NCBI RefSeq assembly: GCF_009828925.2
Contig: NZ_WUTY02000001.1
Coordinates: 310,001-374,000, forward strand
Length of the DNA: 64,000 nt
Direction of reading: 5' to 3'
Origin: Methylicorpusculum oleiharenae
GTDB lineage: Bacteria > Pseudomonadota > Gammaproteobacteria > Methylococcales > Methylomonadaceae
The position numbers and the translations under genes were made by a program. Below, piece by piece: positions 8,333 to 18,373 of this stretch (position 1 is its first letter; each line of letters opens with the position of its first letter). Below the pieces are notes generated by a model. The model was given only the letters and a program-made list of their open reading frames with translations, had not been told where the DNA came from and made no database searches.

Positions 8333-10132
8333 TTACTCTTTATTAACCTGAAGAACCGCTAAAAAGGCTTCTTGAGGTATCTCAATATTACCGACTTGCT
8401 TCATCCTTTTTTTGCCGGCCTTTTGTTTTTCGAGTAGTTTCTTTTTGCGCGTGATATCACCGCCATAACATTTGGCTGTGACATTTTTTCTCAACGCTTT
8501 TACTGTGGATCGGGCAATAACCTTAGAACCAATTGCGGCTTGAATGGCTACTTCAAACATTTGGCGAGGTATCAGGTCTTTCATTTTTTCGACCAGATCG
8601 CGGCCCTTGATATGACTCATTTCCCGATGCACTATGATGGACAAGGCATCAACCTTGTCACCGTTTATCAATATATCCAACTTGACCAAATCGGCTTCCT
8701 GAAACCGGAGAAACTCATAATCAAACGACGCAAAACCACGACTTGCCGACTTTAATCGATCGAAAAAGTCCAGTACCACTTCGCTTAATGGCAGCTCATA
8801 ATGCAAGGAAACCTGACGCCCCACATACTGCATATCTTTTTGCGATCCTCTCTTTTCAATGCACAGAGAGATGACTGCGCCTAAATAATCCTGGGGAACC
8901 AAGATATTTGCGCGAATGATCGGCTCTTTGATGGTCCGGACAGTACCGGTATCGGGAAGTTTTGCCGGATTATCCACCATCAAAACTTCATCGTTATGAG
9001 TTGTCACTTCGTAAATTACGGTGGGTGACGTGGTAATAAGGTCCACATCATATTCCCGCTCCAACCGCTCCTGGATGATTTCCATGTGCAACATGCCAAG
9101 AAAACCGCAACGAAAACCAAAGCCCAACGCTTGAGACGTTTCAGGCTCAAACTGCAATGCCGCATCATTAAGCCTGAGCTTGTTCAGCGCTTCACGCAAA
9201 TCCTCATAATCATCGGAGCTGACCGGATAAAGGCCCGCAAAAACGCGTGGCTGAACTTTTTGGAATCCGGCAACAGGTTCATCTGCAGGATTATCAGTCC
9301 AGGTAATCGTGTCACCCACCGGAGCACCGTAAATATCCTTTATAGCGGCTACCATAAAACCGACTTCACCGGTTTTAAGCTCGTCCCGCTCTTGACGCTT
9401 TGGCGTAAATACGCCCACTTTCTCAACCAGAAACGACTTGCCCGTAGACATGATCGTAATTTTCTGTTTTTTACGGATACTACCGTTAAATATTCTTACT
9501 AGGGAAACTACGCCAAGATAACTATCGAACCATGAATCGATAATCAGCGCTTGTAAGGGCCCTTGCTCGTTGCCCTTGGGAGAAGGAACCAGATCAATAA
9601 TCTGTTCCAAAACATCTTCAACACCTATTCCGGTTTTTGCGCTAATTTTTAAAGCCGCATCCGCTGGAATGCCGATAACGTCTTCTATTTCGGCAGCGAC
9701 TCGCTCCGGCTCGGCAGAAGGCAAGTCAATCTTGTTAAGCACAGGAACCACTTCAAGGCCTTGCTCTATAGCGGTGTAGCAGTTGGCTACACTTTGGGCT
9801 TCAACACCTTGTGCGGCATCAACAACCAGCAAAGCGCCCTCGCACGCAGCGAGAGACCGCGACACTTCGTAAGAAAAATCCACATGGCCGGGCGTATCGA
9901 TAAAATTAAGCTGATAGGTTTCACCATTTTTTGCAGTATAAAACAAAGTAACGCTTTGTGCCTTGATGGTAATGCCGCGTTCGCGCTCAATATCCATGGA
10001 ATCAAGCACTTGATTACCCATTTCCCGATCTGTGAGTCCTCCACAAATCTGGATAAACCTATCTGCTAAGGTCGATTTTCCGTGATCGATATGCGCAATA
10101 ATGGAGAAATTTCTTATATTTTTTAAATCCAC
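8333..10132 (-). CDS. lepA: Elongation factor 4 (LepA)
   Basis: The 599-residue translational GTPase has the G1 motif [25 protein letters not shown], and the LepA-specific C-terminal domain ([26 protein letters not shown] and [25 protein letters not shown], both shown here in outline only). LepA binds ribosomes and influences initiation and elongation under stress. It follows mucD by three bases and precedes lepB, so protease, translation factor and signal peptidase are likely made from one message. Confidence 0.97.
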   Translation of the reverse strand: MDLKNIRNFSIIAHIDHGKSTLADRFIQICGGLTDREMGNQVLDSMDIERERGITIKAQSVTLFYTAKNGETYQLNFIDTPGHVDFSYEVSRSLAACEGALLVVDAAQGVEAQSVANCYTAIEQGLEVVPVLNKIDLPSAEPERVAAEIEDVIGIPADAALKISAKTGIGVEDVLEQIIDLVPSPKGNEQGPLQALIIDSWFDSYLGVVSLVRIFNGSIRKKQKITIMSTGKSFLVEKVGVFTPKRQERDELKTGEVGFMVAAIKDIYGAPVGDTITWTDNPADEPVAGFQKVQPRVFAGLYPVSSDDYEDLREALNKLRLNDAALQFEPETSQALGFGFRCGFLGMLHMEIIQERLEREYDVDLITTSPTVIYEVTTHNDEVLMVDNPAKLPDTGTVRTIKEPIIRANILVPQDYLGAVISLCIEKRGSQKDMQYVGRQVSLHYELPLSEVVLDFFDRLKSASRGFASFDYEFLRFQEADLVKLDILINGDKVDALSIIVHREMSHIKGRDLVEKMKDLIPRQMFEVAIQAAIGSKVIARSTVKALRKNVTAKCYGGDITRKKKLLEKQKAGKKRMKQVGNIEIPQEAFLAVLQVNKE

Positions 10133-10135
10133 TGG

Positions 10136-11539
10136 TTACTTGTCTAGTTTAATTGCTAAAAATACCGGATTTCCGCGACGCTGGATCAAAACTGCAATTG
10201 ATTTCCCGGCAGAAAGTTGACTGACTATCTTATCAAAATCAGCCACATCACGGACGATATTATTATTGATGCGTAAAATCACATCACCGCTTTGAATACC
10301 CGCTTGCGATGCAGGTCCTCTGGCAACTATCTCAACTAGAACGCCATTTTTAATGACTTGTAATTGCTCTCTTTGCTCATCAGTTAAATTAGTGACTGAA
10401 ATTCCCAGACGATTAGTCGGCTTAACTTCTTTTTTCTCGACCGGTTGCTCACTTTCTTCTTCGGGCAGCAAGCCTACTTTAATCGGTATTGTTTTTTTCT
10501 CACCTTGACGGATCAAAGTTAAGCTGGCTTTTTGATCAATCGGAGTCATGCCAACTATGGGCGGTAAATCTCCAGACATTTCTATCGGGGTACCGTTAAA
10601 CTCGGTGATGATATCGCCAATTTGCAACGCCGCATCCTCTGCAGGACTTCCGGAAACAATTTTTGCGACCAATGCACCAACAGGTCTTTTCATCCCAAAT
10701 GACTCGGCCAATTCCCGGGTAACATCTTGAATCTGAACACCTAACCAACCGCGTGACACTTTCCCTTTAGTTTTAATCTGATCAACAACGTTCATCACCA
10801 CATCCATTGGAATGGCGAAAGAAAGCCCCATAAAACCGCCCGTACGACTATAGATTTGAGAATTTATGCCGACCACTTTACCATCCATGTTAAACAGCGG
10901 ACCGCCTGAATTACCCGGATTTATCGCAACATCGGTTTGAATAAAAGGCACATAATTCCCCCCCGGCAAACTCCGGCCTTTAGCGCTTACGATACCCGCT
11001 GTCACTGATTGCTCAAATCCAAACGGTGAGCCTATCGCCAAGACCCATTCCCCCACTTGCAACTGTTCCTGAGAACCGATGACAACCGCAGGTAAATCTG
11101 TAGCCTCTATTTTCAATAAAGCCACGTCAGTCCGGGCATCTGAACCAATTAACTTGGCCGGCACTTCCCTGCGGTCAGATAGTTTTACGATGATTTCATC
11201 GGCATTATTAACAACATGGTGGTTAGTTAACACATAGCCATCGCTGGATATAACAAATCCGGAACCCAAAGAATTAGTTTCACGTGGCGCCATGCCGCCA
11301 CCCGGTCCTTGAAAAAAATGTTTGAACAATTCTTCCATTTCCGGCGGAATGCCTTCCGGTAACTGAGGCATTTCAGTTGTTCCGACCATGTCATTTTCAG
11401 GCATTTTTTGTTTTGTACTGACATTAACGACAGCTTTACCATTTTCTTTGACCATGTTGGTGAAATCAGGCAGTTGAGCAATCGCTGATTGCGCAGCCAT
11501 CAACAACAGCAAGAAAATTCCGTAACTATTTTTGAGCAT
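10136..11539 (-). CDS. mucD: Periplasmic serine protease DegQ/MucD
   Basis: The start at 11539 is fixed by GGAGG four bases upstream (complement of 11544-11548) and gives a 467-residue precursor with a signal peptide ending near AQSAIA-QL. The trypsin-like domain has the triad H108 (TNHHVV), D138 (ARTDVALL) and S211 (NPGNSGGP), followed by two PDZ domains, the second near GPASQAGIQSGD. These HtrA-family enzymes degrade misfolded periplasmic proteins and, as MucD in Pseudomonas, dampen the RpoE/AlgU response. It lies downstream of rseB, separated by 259 bases with no gene, and heads the mucD-lepA-lepB run. Confidence 0.95.
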   Translation of the reverse strand: MLKNSYGIFLLLLMAAQSAIAQLPDFTNMVKENGKAVVNVSTKQKMPENDMVGTTEMPQLPEGIPPEMEELFKHFFQGPGGGMAPRETNSLGSGFVISSDGYVLTNHHVVNNADEIIVKLSDRREVPAKLIGSDARTDVALLKIEATDLPAVVIGSQEQLQVGEWVLAIGSPFGFEQSVTAGIVSAKGRSLPGGNYVPFIQTDVAINPGNSGGPLFNMDGKVVGINSQIYSRTGGFMGLSFAIPMDVVMNVVDQIKTKGKVSRGWLGVQIQDVTRELAESFGMKRPVGALVAKIVSGSPAEDAALQIGDIITEFNGTPIEMSGDLPPIVGMTPIDQKASLTLIRQGEKKTIPIKVGLLPEEESEQPVEKKEVKPTNRLGISVTNLTDEQREQLQVIKNGVLVEIVARGPASQAGIQSGDVILRINNNIVRDVADFDKIVSQLSAGKSIAVLIQRRGNPVFLAIKLDK

Positions 11540-11798
11540 AAAACCTCCGGGTAGACTCAAATAAAAAAATCCAGCGCTGTCCCCGTAAATGGTTAGACCA
11601 GCTAATTCAGTTTTTGTGGGGATTTAGACGTCTAAGAATACAGCTAAAACTTTAGAATCCAAATGATAATGCGTAGAAAGGGGTTTGCCGAAACACTCAA
11701 AAACACTGGACGTTGGGCCTGAAAGAATTCGAGTATCATTTTTATCAACTATCAGATGACCCATAATTTTCTTTTATCAGGAAAACGGATTGGCGATT

Positions 11799-12749
11799 TC
11801 AATCAGAACGAAGCCTGACCCCTTCTGCTATCAGCTTAACAGCTGCCGGAGGCACCTCACCCATCACGGTGAGAAGGTAACCATCAACCAGGCGGCTAAA
11901 TGAATTGACTGTACCGGATGAACTAGCGCCCAACTCCATCTTTTCATTTTTTTGTTCCAGATAAACAGACACCGATGAAAATCCATCACTCAGCAATAAA
12001 TGCTCAACAGGCTGCTCTGCATCACTCATATTGAGCTGAATGTAAAATTGAGGATTAAAACCACCCGGCACTTGCGTCAGCTCAAATCCAGCCTGATCAA
12101 AAGGCATGGGCATTCGGTCATGGATATGTTGTATTTCCCGTCCAGAAAAGCTGGCATTGACATCAACCAGGGGCAGCGACTTTTCCAGCGTCATTTCTGT
12201 AAAGACCACCTGCTCAATCGTATCGTTGTTTTGATCATAGACTTCAATTTTCAAAGGCAAAAACTGCTGCTTTTCTACCCAGATCCGTCTGGCATACCTG
12301 AAAGCGTCTTTAGGCTTGATATCCAAAACTCTCGCCGTCAGAAGAGCGACCTGCTCTTCACCTGAAAAAGTCAGGTCATAATATTCTTCAACGCCGTCCA
12401 TACGCTCAGGCAAATCCATTAGAAATGAACGGGCGGACGGCCGGTGATCGACAACTACCCTGGAAGTTGTCTCAAAGAAACAACTGACCTTATCTGCATC
12501 CCGGATAACTTCATGCATGGGAGAGTTTAACGTAATAAGACGCTCCTGATTTTGCCCTTCAATTGAAGCGTGAGAATATTTGAGCGTGTTTAATTTTCCA
12601 TTTCTAAGGAAAGCTACAGTACCGTGGTAATTCAGCAAATCCATGGCTTGCTGCATTTTCATCAGCGTTTGGCTTGGTGATGGCTGAGCTTCATCCGCGA
12701 AAACATTTGCCGCAGCCAGGATCAGAATAAGACTAAACAGTTTTAACAC
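11799..12749 (-). CDS. rseB: Periplasmic anti-sigmaE regulator RseB/MucB
   Basis: The 316-residue protein has a signal peptide (cleavage near NVFA-DE) and the two-part RseB fold. The N-terminal half resembles LolA/LppX-type lipoprotein binders, beginning LMKMQQAMDLLNYHGTVAFL. RseB binds the periplasmic part of RseA and shields it from DegS-type cleavage, releasing it when mislocalised LPS or lipoproteins bind. It starts four bases after rseA. The C-terminus ends in IAEGVRLRSD. No rseC/mucC gene follows; 259 empty bases separate it from mucD. Confidence 0.92.
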   Translation of the reverse strand: MLKLFSLILILAAANVFADEAQPSPSQTLMKMQQAMDLLNYHGTVAFLRNGKLNTLKYSHASIEGQNQERLITLNSPMHEVIRDADKVSCFFETTSRVVVDHRPSARSFLMDLPERMDGVEEYYDLTFSGEEQVALLTARVLDIKPKDAFRYARRIWVEKQQFLPLKIEVYDQNNDTIEQVVFTEMTLEKSLPLVDVNASFSGREIQHIHDRMPMPFDQAGFELTQVPGGFNPQFYIQLNMSDAEQPVEHLLLSDGFSSVSVYLEQKNEKMELGASSSGTVNSFSRLVDGYLLTVMGEVPPAAVKLIAEGVRLRSD

Positions 12750-12753
12750 GGGG

Positions 12754-13344
12754 TTATTCCTGACTGTAACTCACGACTCGAGCATAAGGTTGACGCTCAA
12801 ATCCCCCGTCAATATAACGGGTGCTGTTATGGGCTTGAAGGTATTCCGCAAAACGTGACACGGATGGCTGAACCGTCCCCGCCTTTGTTTCCAAGGGCCT
12901 GTCTGACGGAACCACCGGAGGATATACCTGGACCAATGTATTTAAAGGTTCTGGCTTAGTGTTTGAAGCAATAACTAGGCTTGGTTTAGTGAGGGCTTCA
13001 GACGGACTATAGGTTTGAAAGCCCTGAGAAACCAAAACAGCCAGCAATGCAACGGATGCCGCTAATGCGGAAAGTCTCAAATTAGGGTTAAACACAGCCT
13101 TTCGTCTGGGCAATAAGTAGACAGGTTCTTTATGAATCGCCTGATTTACCCGGGCTGCGAAATCAGAATCAACCGACAGGAAAACATCCGATTTGATGGC
13201 ATGACCTATCGTTTCATAGCGGCTTAATTTTGCCTGCAAAACAGGGTCTTGCTTCATCTTTTTAAGAAGGACTAGCGCCTCTTCTTTGTCTAAATCATTG
13301 TCAATTAATTGAGAAATTTTTTGATTCAGTTCTTCAATCATCAA
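12754..13344 (-). CDS. rseA: Anti-sigmaE factor RseA/MucA
   Basis: The 196-residue protein has an acidic N-terminal sigma-binding domain (EELNQKISQLIDNDLDKEE), one membrane helix at about 91-108, and a periplasmic tail. This is the RseA/MucA plan: the N-terminus traps RpoE at the membrane until proteolysis frees it. Its start is nine bases after the rpoE stop and four bases precede rseB, matching the classic autoregulated operon. Confidence 0.9.
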   Translation of the reverse strand: MMIEELNQKISQLIDNDLDKEEALVLLKKMKQDPVLQAKLSRYETIGHAIKSDVFLSVDSDFAARVNQAIHKEPVYLLPRRKAVFNPNLRLSALAASVALLAVLVSQGFQTYSPSEALTKPSLVIASNTKPEPLNTLVQVYPPVVPSDRPLETKAGTVQPSVSRFAEYLQAHNSTRYIDGGFERQPYARVVSYSQE

Positions 13345-13353
13345 AAACCACCG

Positions 13354-13944
13354 TTATCCCAATAAAGGGTTCAATTTACTATCTATTGCCTCACGAGCTC
13401 TAAAAATACGAGAACGCACCGTACCTACCGGACAATCCATTGCCTCAGCTATTTCTTCATAGCTCATGCCCTCGAATTCCCGCAGAGTGATTGCAATGCG
13501 CATTTCTTCAGGTAATTTCTCTATCGCTGATCTGATTGTTTCTATAATTTCATCATTCAATAACAGCTGTTCCGGCGTATCCAGACCTTTGAGCTCATTG
13601 ATATTGTGGACTTGCTCTTCGTCATCAATATCCAATTCACTGTCTGAACCACGTCGCGTTCTGGCGACCAAATAATTTTTTGCCGTATTTATGGCAATCC
13701 GGTAAAGCCAGGTATAAAAAGCACTGTCGCCTCTGAAATTTCCCAGTGCGCGGTAAGCTTTTATGAATGTTTCTTGAGCAACATCCTGAGCTTCGCTTTG
13801 ATCTTTGACATAACGATTAACCAATTGAATGATTTTATGCTGGTATTTTATCACCAACAAATCATAGGCCGACTTGTCGCCCTGCTGCACACGCAGCACC
13901 AAGTCTTGATCAAGCTCTTCGCTGTTCCCTGTTTTATTTTTCAC
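13354..13944 (-). CDS. rpoE: Extracytoplasmic-function sigma factor RpoE/AlgU
   Basis: The 196-residue sigma factor has region 2 (SAYDLLVIKYQHKIIQLVNR to GDSAFYTWLYRIAINTAKNY, outlined) and region 4 (LPEEMRIAITLREFEGMSYE followed by CPVGTVRSRIFRARE). It directs RNA polymerase to envelope-stress promoters. A well-matched sigmaE promoter lies directly upstream at 13965-13991, so it probably activates its own operon. It is divergent from nadB, a conserved arrangement. Confidence 0.97.
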   Translation of the reverse strand: MKNKTGNSEELDQDLVLRVQQGDKSAYDLLVIKYQHKIIQLVNRYVKDQSEAQDVAQETFIKAYRALGNFRGDSAFYTWLYRIAINTAKNYLVARTRRGSDSELDIDDEEQVHNINELKGLDTPEQLLLNDEIIETIRSAIEKLPEEMRIAITLREFEGMSYEEIAEAMDCPVGTVRSRIFRAREAIDSKLNPLLG

Positions 13945-13964
13945 AGCATTCTAAATTCATTCAA

Positions 13965-13991
13965 ATAGACCAAACCAAACCGTACAAGTTC
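13965..13991 (-). promoter_or_regulatory. SigmaE (RpoE)-type autoregulatory promoter upstream of rpoE
   Basis: On the minus strand GAACTT (complement of 13986-13991) and TCTAT (complement of 13965-13969) are separated by 16 bases. This fits the gammaproteobacterial sigmaE consensus GAACTT-N16-TCTGA with minor deviation in the -10. It ends about 20 bases before the rpoE start codon, giving a very short leader. Confidence 0.8.
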
Positions 13992-14099
13992 TATGGATGC
14001 AAAAAAAATTGCTATCGGTAAAAAAAACGTTATTATCCATTAACCTTAGCAATCGAGCTATACGGGTTTGAATACTTCTCGTAAAAAAAATTATCAGTA

Positions 14100-15731
14100 A
14101 TGTCAGAAAGTAACAACATTCAACAAAACTATGATGTACTTATAATCGGTAGTGGCGCTGCAGGGCTAAGCCTGGCACTTAAACTGGCTGACTATACGCG
14201 CATTGCCATCTTATCAAAGTTTACAGTTTCTGAGGGAAGTACTGCTTATGCGCAAGGCGGAATTTCAGCAGTACTGGATGCGCAGGATTCTCTGGAATCC
14301 CATATCGCTGACACGCTGGATGCAGGTGCCGGGCTATGCGACCCGGAAATAGTGAAACTCACAGTCACCCATGGCAAAGAATCGATCGAGTGGCTTAAAA
14401 GCCAGGGAGTCGCATTTACCGAGGAACAATCCAGCAGCGGAGAGACGCAGTTCCATTTAAACCGCGAGGGTGGCCATTCTCACCGACGTATTGTGCACAC
14501 AGCCGATGCCACGGGTAAAGCGGTATCAGAATCGTTAGTCAGCAGAGCCAAGCAACATCCGAATATTACAATTTTTGAACACCACAACGTCATTGATCTG
14601 ATTACAACCCCTAAATGTGGCAAAGCACCTGACCGGGTAATTGGAGCCTACGTCCTGGATGTTAAAGCCGGAAAAGTCAAATCTATTGCAGCCCGTATTT
14701 TTGCCCTGGCAACCGGGGGCGCCAGCAAAGTCTATCTATACAGCACCAACCCTCAAATTGCTACCGGCGATGGCATTGCATTAGCGTGGCGGGCAGGCTG
14801 CCGGATCGGTAATATGGAATTCATGCAATTCCATCCGACCTGTCTTTATCATCCGCTTGGCCGCTCTTTCCTGATTAGTGAGGCGGTCAGAGGTGAAGGA
14901 GGAAAGTTAATCCTGCCTGACGGCACCCGGTTTATGGCAAGATTCGATAAACGGGAAGAACTGGCGCCTAGGGACATTGTTGCCAGAGCAATTGATCACG
15001 AGATCAAGAAACGCGGAATTGATTGCGTTTATCTGGATATCAGCCACAAGCCCAACTCGTTCATATTGGAACATTTCCCGAATATTTATGAAACGTGTCT
15101 GAAGCTGGGTATTGATATTACAAAACAACCGATACCCGTGGTTCCCGCCGCCCATTATACCTGCGGGGGCATTGTCACCGACCAAAACGCCCGCACAGAT
15201 ATCAGCAATCTTTATGCTGTGGGCGAAGTGGCTTTTACGGGTTTGCACGGCGCAAATCGCATGGCCAGCAATTCACTGCTGGAGTGCTTGGTATTTGCAG
15301 AGCAGGCAAGCCGCGATATTTTAAAAAATCTAGCCTCCACACCCGCTGTTGTTGCCATTCCTGAGTGGGACGAATCGAAAGTCGGTGATTCGGATGAAGA
15401 AGTCGTGGTTTCTCATAACTGGAACGAACTCAGAAACTTTATGTGGGACTATGTCGGCATAGTCAGAACAGATAAACGCTTGAGCCGGGCCATGCGCCGT
15501 ATTGAACTGCTTAAAAGCGAAATCACCGAATACTACAGTCACTTTAGAGTCACCAGCGACTTGCTGGAACTTCGGAATCTGGTGATTGTAGCGGAGTTGA
15601 TCATTCGCTGCGCCCAGCAACGCAAGGAAAGCCGGGGCCTACACTACACGCTGGATTATCCAGAAGCAGATAACTCTAAACCGGCGGTAAACACGCTGTT
15701 AACGCCCGACAATTTACTCCCCCGGAATTAA
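14100..15731 (+). CDS. nadB: L-aspartate oxidase
   Basis: The 543-residue flavoprotein begins with the FAD-binding motif [15 protein letters not shown] and shows the succinate-dehydrogenase-like signature [11 protein letters not shown]. It also carries [29 protein letters not shown] and the helical C-terminal domain. NadB oxidises aspartate to iminoaspartate in the first step of NAD synthesis. It is divergent from rpoE, as in Escherichia coli and Pseudomonas. A perfect hairpin follows the stop. No strong ribosome site is visible before the ATG. Confidence 0.97.
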   Translation: MSESNNIQQNYDVLIIGSGAAGLSLALKLADYTRIAILSKFTVSEGSTAYAQGGISAVLDAQDSLESHIADTLDAGAGLCDPEIVKLTVTHGKESIEWLKSQGVAFTEEQSSSGETQFHLNREGGHSHRRIVHTADATGKAVSESLVSRAKQHPNITIFEHHNVIDLITTPKCGKAPDRVIGAYVLDVKAGKVKSIAARIFALATGGASKVYLYSTNPQIATGDGIALAWRAGCRIGNMEFMQFHPTCLYHPLGRSFLISEAVRGEGGKLILPDGTRFMARFDKREELAPRDIVARAIDHEIKKRGIDCVYLDISHKPNSFILEHFPNIYETCLKLGIDITKQPIPVVPAAHYTCGGIVTDQNARTDISNLYAVGEVAFTGLHGANRMASNSLLECLVFAEQASRDILKNLASTPAVVAIPEWDESKVGDSDEEVVVSHNWNELRNFMWDYVGIVRTDKRLSRAMRRIELLKSEITEYYSHFRVTSDLLELRNLVIVAELIIRCAQQRKESRGLHYTLDYPEADNSKPAVNTLLTPDNLLPRN

Positions 15732-15760
15732 GGATACCCGTAAACTGGATACGGGTATCC
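15732..15760. terminator. Hairpin between convergent nadB and lpxA-like genes
   Basis: GGATACCCGTA at 15732-15742 pairs perfectly with TACGGGTATCC at 15750-15760 around a 7-base loop. It sits between two convergent stop codons and could end transcription from both sides, although neither side has a clear T tract. Confidence 0.6.
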
Positions 15761-15768
15761 AATCCGAC

Positions 15769-16560
15769 TTATCGGTCTTCTGCCCTGGAAAGCTCGATAA
15801 AACCGTGCAAGCCCCGTTTGGATTTAACAGACAGCCACTCTTTAAGCAGCAGAATCTCTTCAGTTTCCTCCAGCTCATCTATGCTTTTTTTCTTTTTTAG
15901 CAGCCGAAATGCCGTTTCCAGCACTTTATAACGGTCACCGGTAATGCCAGCGCGTCGTAATCCTATGGTATTAAGACGATAATGCCGGGCGGGGCGGCCG
16001 CCAATCAGCATAAAAGGTATCACATCCATATTAAGACCGGTGGTACCCTGTACGATCGCGTATGCACCGATTCGGCAAAACTGATGCGCCACCACCGAGC
16101 CCCCCATAAATACTTTATGACCTACCTCGACGTGGCCTCCAATCGCGACATTATTGGCAAATATGGTGTTGTCCCCAATGACACAATCGTGTGCGACATG
16201 ACTGTTATTCATAAAATAGCAGCCTGAACCTATCCGCGTTTCACCGTTCTCTTTAGTGGCTCGGTGCGCGGTAAAACCCTCTCTGAATACATTATTATCG
16301 CCAATAGCCAGCCAGGTAACGGTTTCCGGTTTAAAACCAAGATCCTGAGGCAAGTCTCCCAACACGGAGTGAGGATGCAAAACATTTCCTGAGCCCATTT
16401 TGACATAGCGCTGTACAACGGCGTGCGCGCCTATTTGGCAGCCGGGACCGATTTGAACGTCCTCTTCAATCACTGCGAAAGGACCCACTTTGACATCGTC
16501 AGCCAATTCGGCTTTATCGGCTATATAAGCGGTTGGATGAATCAATTTTGCCATTTGCAT
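15769..16560 (-). CDS. LpxA-like acyl-ACP-UDP-GlcNAc O-acyltransferase, outside the usual lpx cluster
   Basis: The 263-residue protein has the left-handed beta-helix hexapeptide repeats and the C-terminal helical tail of LpxA. LpxA transfers a hydroxyacyl chain to UDP-GlcNAc at the start of lipid A synthesis. The two conserved histidines are present in NNSHVAHDC, and LGDLPQDL and VAHQFCRIGA match LpxA. It differs in reading FREGFTAHRAT where typical LpxA has RESVTIHRGT, and in lying with xerD rather than lpxD-fabZ-lpxB. It may be the sole LpxA or a second copy with a different acyl preference. The start overlaps the xerD stop (TAAATG); a second ATG six bases later is possible. Confidence 0.8.
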   Translation of the reverse strand: MQMAKLIHPTAYIADKAELADDVKVGPFAVIEEDVQIGPGCQIGAHAVVQRYVKMGSGNVLHPHSVLGDLPQDLGFKPETVTWLAIGDNNVFREGFTAHRATKENGETRIGSGCYFMNNSHVAHDCVIGDNTIFANNVAIGGHVEVGHKVFMGGSVVAHQFCRIGAYAIVQGTTGLNMDVIPFMLIGGRPARHYRLNTIGLRRAGITGDRYKVLETAFRLLKKKKSIDELEETEEILLLKEWLSVKSKRGLHGFIELSRAEDR

Positions 16561-17442
16561 TTATCCTCTGGGGTGGAATTTTTCATGTAAATCTTTTAAA
16601 CGTTCACGTGCAATATGGGTGTATATCTGTGTCGTTGATAAATCCGAATGCCCTAACAGCAACTGCACGACACGCAAATCAGCACCGTGATTCAACAAAT
16701 GCGTAGCAAAGGCATGACGCAGCGTGTGAGGCGATAAATCCTTAGTGATACCGGCCTGCTTTGAATGCCGTTTGATAATATGCCAAAACGCCTGTCGTGT
16801 CATGCCTTCAGCGCGTTGCGTTACAAAAAGGAACTCACAGCGCCGTTCCTTCAGCAACTGCGGCCGTGTCCTTTCAAAATACTCTTGCAACCAGGTCATG
16901 GCTTCTTCGCCCACCGGCACCAAACGCTCCTTATTGCCTTTACCGGTAATGCGCACCACACCTTGCCTGAAACTGACTTGTTCTAATCTTAACCCGACCA
17001 GCTCCGATACCCTCAAACCTGTCGCATAAAGCATTTCCAACATGGTTCTGTCCCTGTGCCCAAGCACATGGACTGTCTCCGGCGCATTAAGAAGACTCTC
17101 AACATCTTGCTCCGAAAGTGATATCGGCAATTTTCTGCCGATATAGGGTAAATCGATAAGCGAGGTTGGGTCGATAACAATCTGATTTTCTCTTAGCAGG
17201 TAACCATAAAACTTTCTCAGACTAGACAGGATTCGCGCAGTTGAGCGGTTACCAATACCTTGCTTATAGCGATAGGCTAAAAAAGCTGAGATATCATCAG
17301 ACATAACCTCTATCAGGGATTTTTCTTTTAACCATTTGGAAAATATCTTTAAATCGCTGCCATAGGCAGACAAGGTATTTTCACTCACGCCTTGTTCAGC
17401 CCACAGCATGTCAAGAAATGTGTCGATTAAATCAAGTGACAT
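16561..17442 (-). CDS. xerD: Site-specific tyrosine recombinase XerD
   Basis: The 293-residue protein has the SAM-like N-terminal core-binding domain and the catalytic residues R144 (ATGLRVSEL), K168 (TGKGNKER), H239 and R242 (SPHTLRHAFATHLLNHG), H265 (LLGHSDL) and Y274 (TTQIYTHI). With XerC it resolves chromosome dimers at dif near FtsK. XerD rather than XerC is preferred from the HGADLRVVQLLLGHSDLSTTQIYTH-type C-terminus, but the pair is similar. Its start overlaps the ogt stop by 11 bases. Confidence 0.9.
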   Translation of the reverse strand: MSLDLIDTFLDMLWAEQGVSENTLSAYGSDLKIFSKWLKEKSLIEVMSDDISAFLAYRYKQGIGNRSTARILSSLRKFYGYLLRENQIVIDPTSLIDLPYIGRKLPISLSEQDVESLLNAPETVHVLGHRDRTMLEMLYATGLRVSELVGLRLEQVSFRQGVVRITGKGNKERLVPVGEEAMTWLQEYFERTRPQLLKERRCEFLFVTQRAEGMTRQAFWHIIKRHSKQAGITKDLSPHTLRHAFATHLLNHGADLRVVQLLLGHSDLSTTQIYTHIARERLKDLHEKFHPRG

Positions 17443-17941
17443 ATTTAAACATTGCTTCGGCCGCTAATAACTTTCGCTTGATTGCCACTAAATCGCCTTG
17501 AGTTTCTCCGCTATATCCGCCCAAGCCGTGAGCCGCAACGATCCGATGACACGGAATAATTAAAGGATAGGGATTTTTTTTGCAGGCGTTACCAATCGCT
17601 CTGGCCCCTGAACCGATTTGCAACGCCAAGGCTTTATAGGTCATTGTGTGTCCAAAGGGAATTTTGAGCAATTCCTGCCAAACTTTAAACTGATAGCACG
17701 TTCCTTGCTTAAGTAATTTGAGGCTTGTTGATTTATCCGCTTGCTGCCAGCACTCCAGCCAAACAGATGTCATCGTTACATCAGCGTGCTTTTTAGCCAC
17801 CGGATCGGCACTTAGCACCCAGTCAGCAGAAACTATCACATCTCCCCGCCGGTCAATTTTTATATCAGCAAATGGGAGATTTATAATCTGGGATTCCTGC
17901 AGACCTTCTGCCGTATCAACCCATTCAACACTAAACGTCAT
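17432..17941 (-). CDS. ogt: Methylated-DNA-protein-cysteine methyltransferase
   Basis: The 169-residue protein ends with the MGMT active-site region: IPFGHTMTYKALA, the helix-turn-helix arginine in GSGARAIGNACKKNP, and PCHRIV with acceptor C131. It repairs O6-alkylguanine by moving the alkyl group to its own cysteine, a suicide reaction. The N-terminal ~85 residues are poorly conserved, as usual in this family. It is read into xerD with an 11-base overlap. Confidence 0.92.
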   Translation of the reverse strand: MTFSVEWVDTAEGLQESQIINLPFADIKIDRRGDVIVSADWVLSADPVAKKHADVTMTSVWLECWQQADKSTSLKLLKQGTCYQFKVWQELLKIPFGHTMTYKALALQIGSGARAIGNACKKNPYPLIIPCHRIVAAHGLGGYSGETQGDLVAIKRKLLAAEAMFKYVT

Positions 17942-17982
17942 GACATTAAGAGTAAGTAAGGAATTAATGCTTTGCCTCCAAC

Positions 17983-18010
17983 AAAAAAGGCAGCCTAGGC
18001 TGCCTTTTTT
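17983..18010. terminator. Bidirectional Rho-independent terminator after rplS
   Basis: GGCAGCC at 17989-17995 pairs with GGCTGCC at 17998-18004, flanked by six A on the left and six T on the right. It ends the rpsP-rimM-trmD-rplS operon on the minus strand and separates it from ogt. Confidence 0.9.
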
Positions 18011-18028
18011 CGGTATTTCGATGCCGAA

Positions 18029-18373
18029 TTAAATTTTTTCTTTGATTCTAGCCGCTTTACCCGTCAAGTCACGCAAATAATACAACTTAGCGCGGCGGAC
18101 GGCACCGCGTCTTTTAACCTGCACTTCGCTGATCAAATGACTGTGGGTTTGAAAAACCCGCTCAACACCTTCACCGTGTGATATTTTTCTGACGGTAAAC
18201 GATGAATTCAGACCGCGATTGCGTTTAGCAATTACGATTCCTTCGAAAGCCTGTATTCTTTCCCGTTCGCCTTCTTTTACTTTAACTTGTACAACAACGG
18301 TATCACCAGCGCCGAACACGGGTATGTCCTTTCTCAGCTGTTCCGCTTCCAAAACATCTATAATATTACTCAT
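18029..18373 (-). CDS. rplS: 50S ribosomal protein L19
   Basis: The 114-residue protein contains the L19 signatures [19 protein letters not shown] and [12 protein letters not shown], with [20 protein letters not shown] at the C-terminus. L19 sits at the subunit interface near the aminoacyl site. The ATG at 18373 is preferred because AAGGTG lies five bases upstream; a GTG two codons earlier lacks a ribosome site. It overlaps trmD by eight bases and is last in the rpsP operon. Confidence 0.98.
   Translation of the reverse strand: MSNIIDVLEAEQLRKDIPVFGAGDTVVVQVKVKEGERERIQAFEGIVIAKRNRGLNSSFTVRKISHGEGVERVFQTHSHLISEVQVKRRGAVRRAKLYYLRDLTGKAARIKEKI

Noticed and set aside
9086-9502. 138-codon plus-strand frame inside lepA
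   Set aside because: Antisense to a highly conserved gene; basic, unlike any family, and explained by codon bias of lepA.
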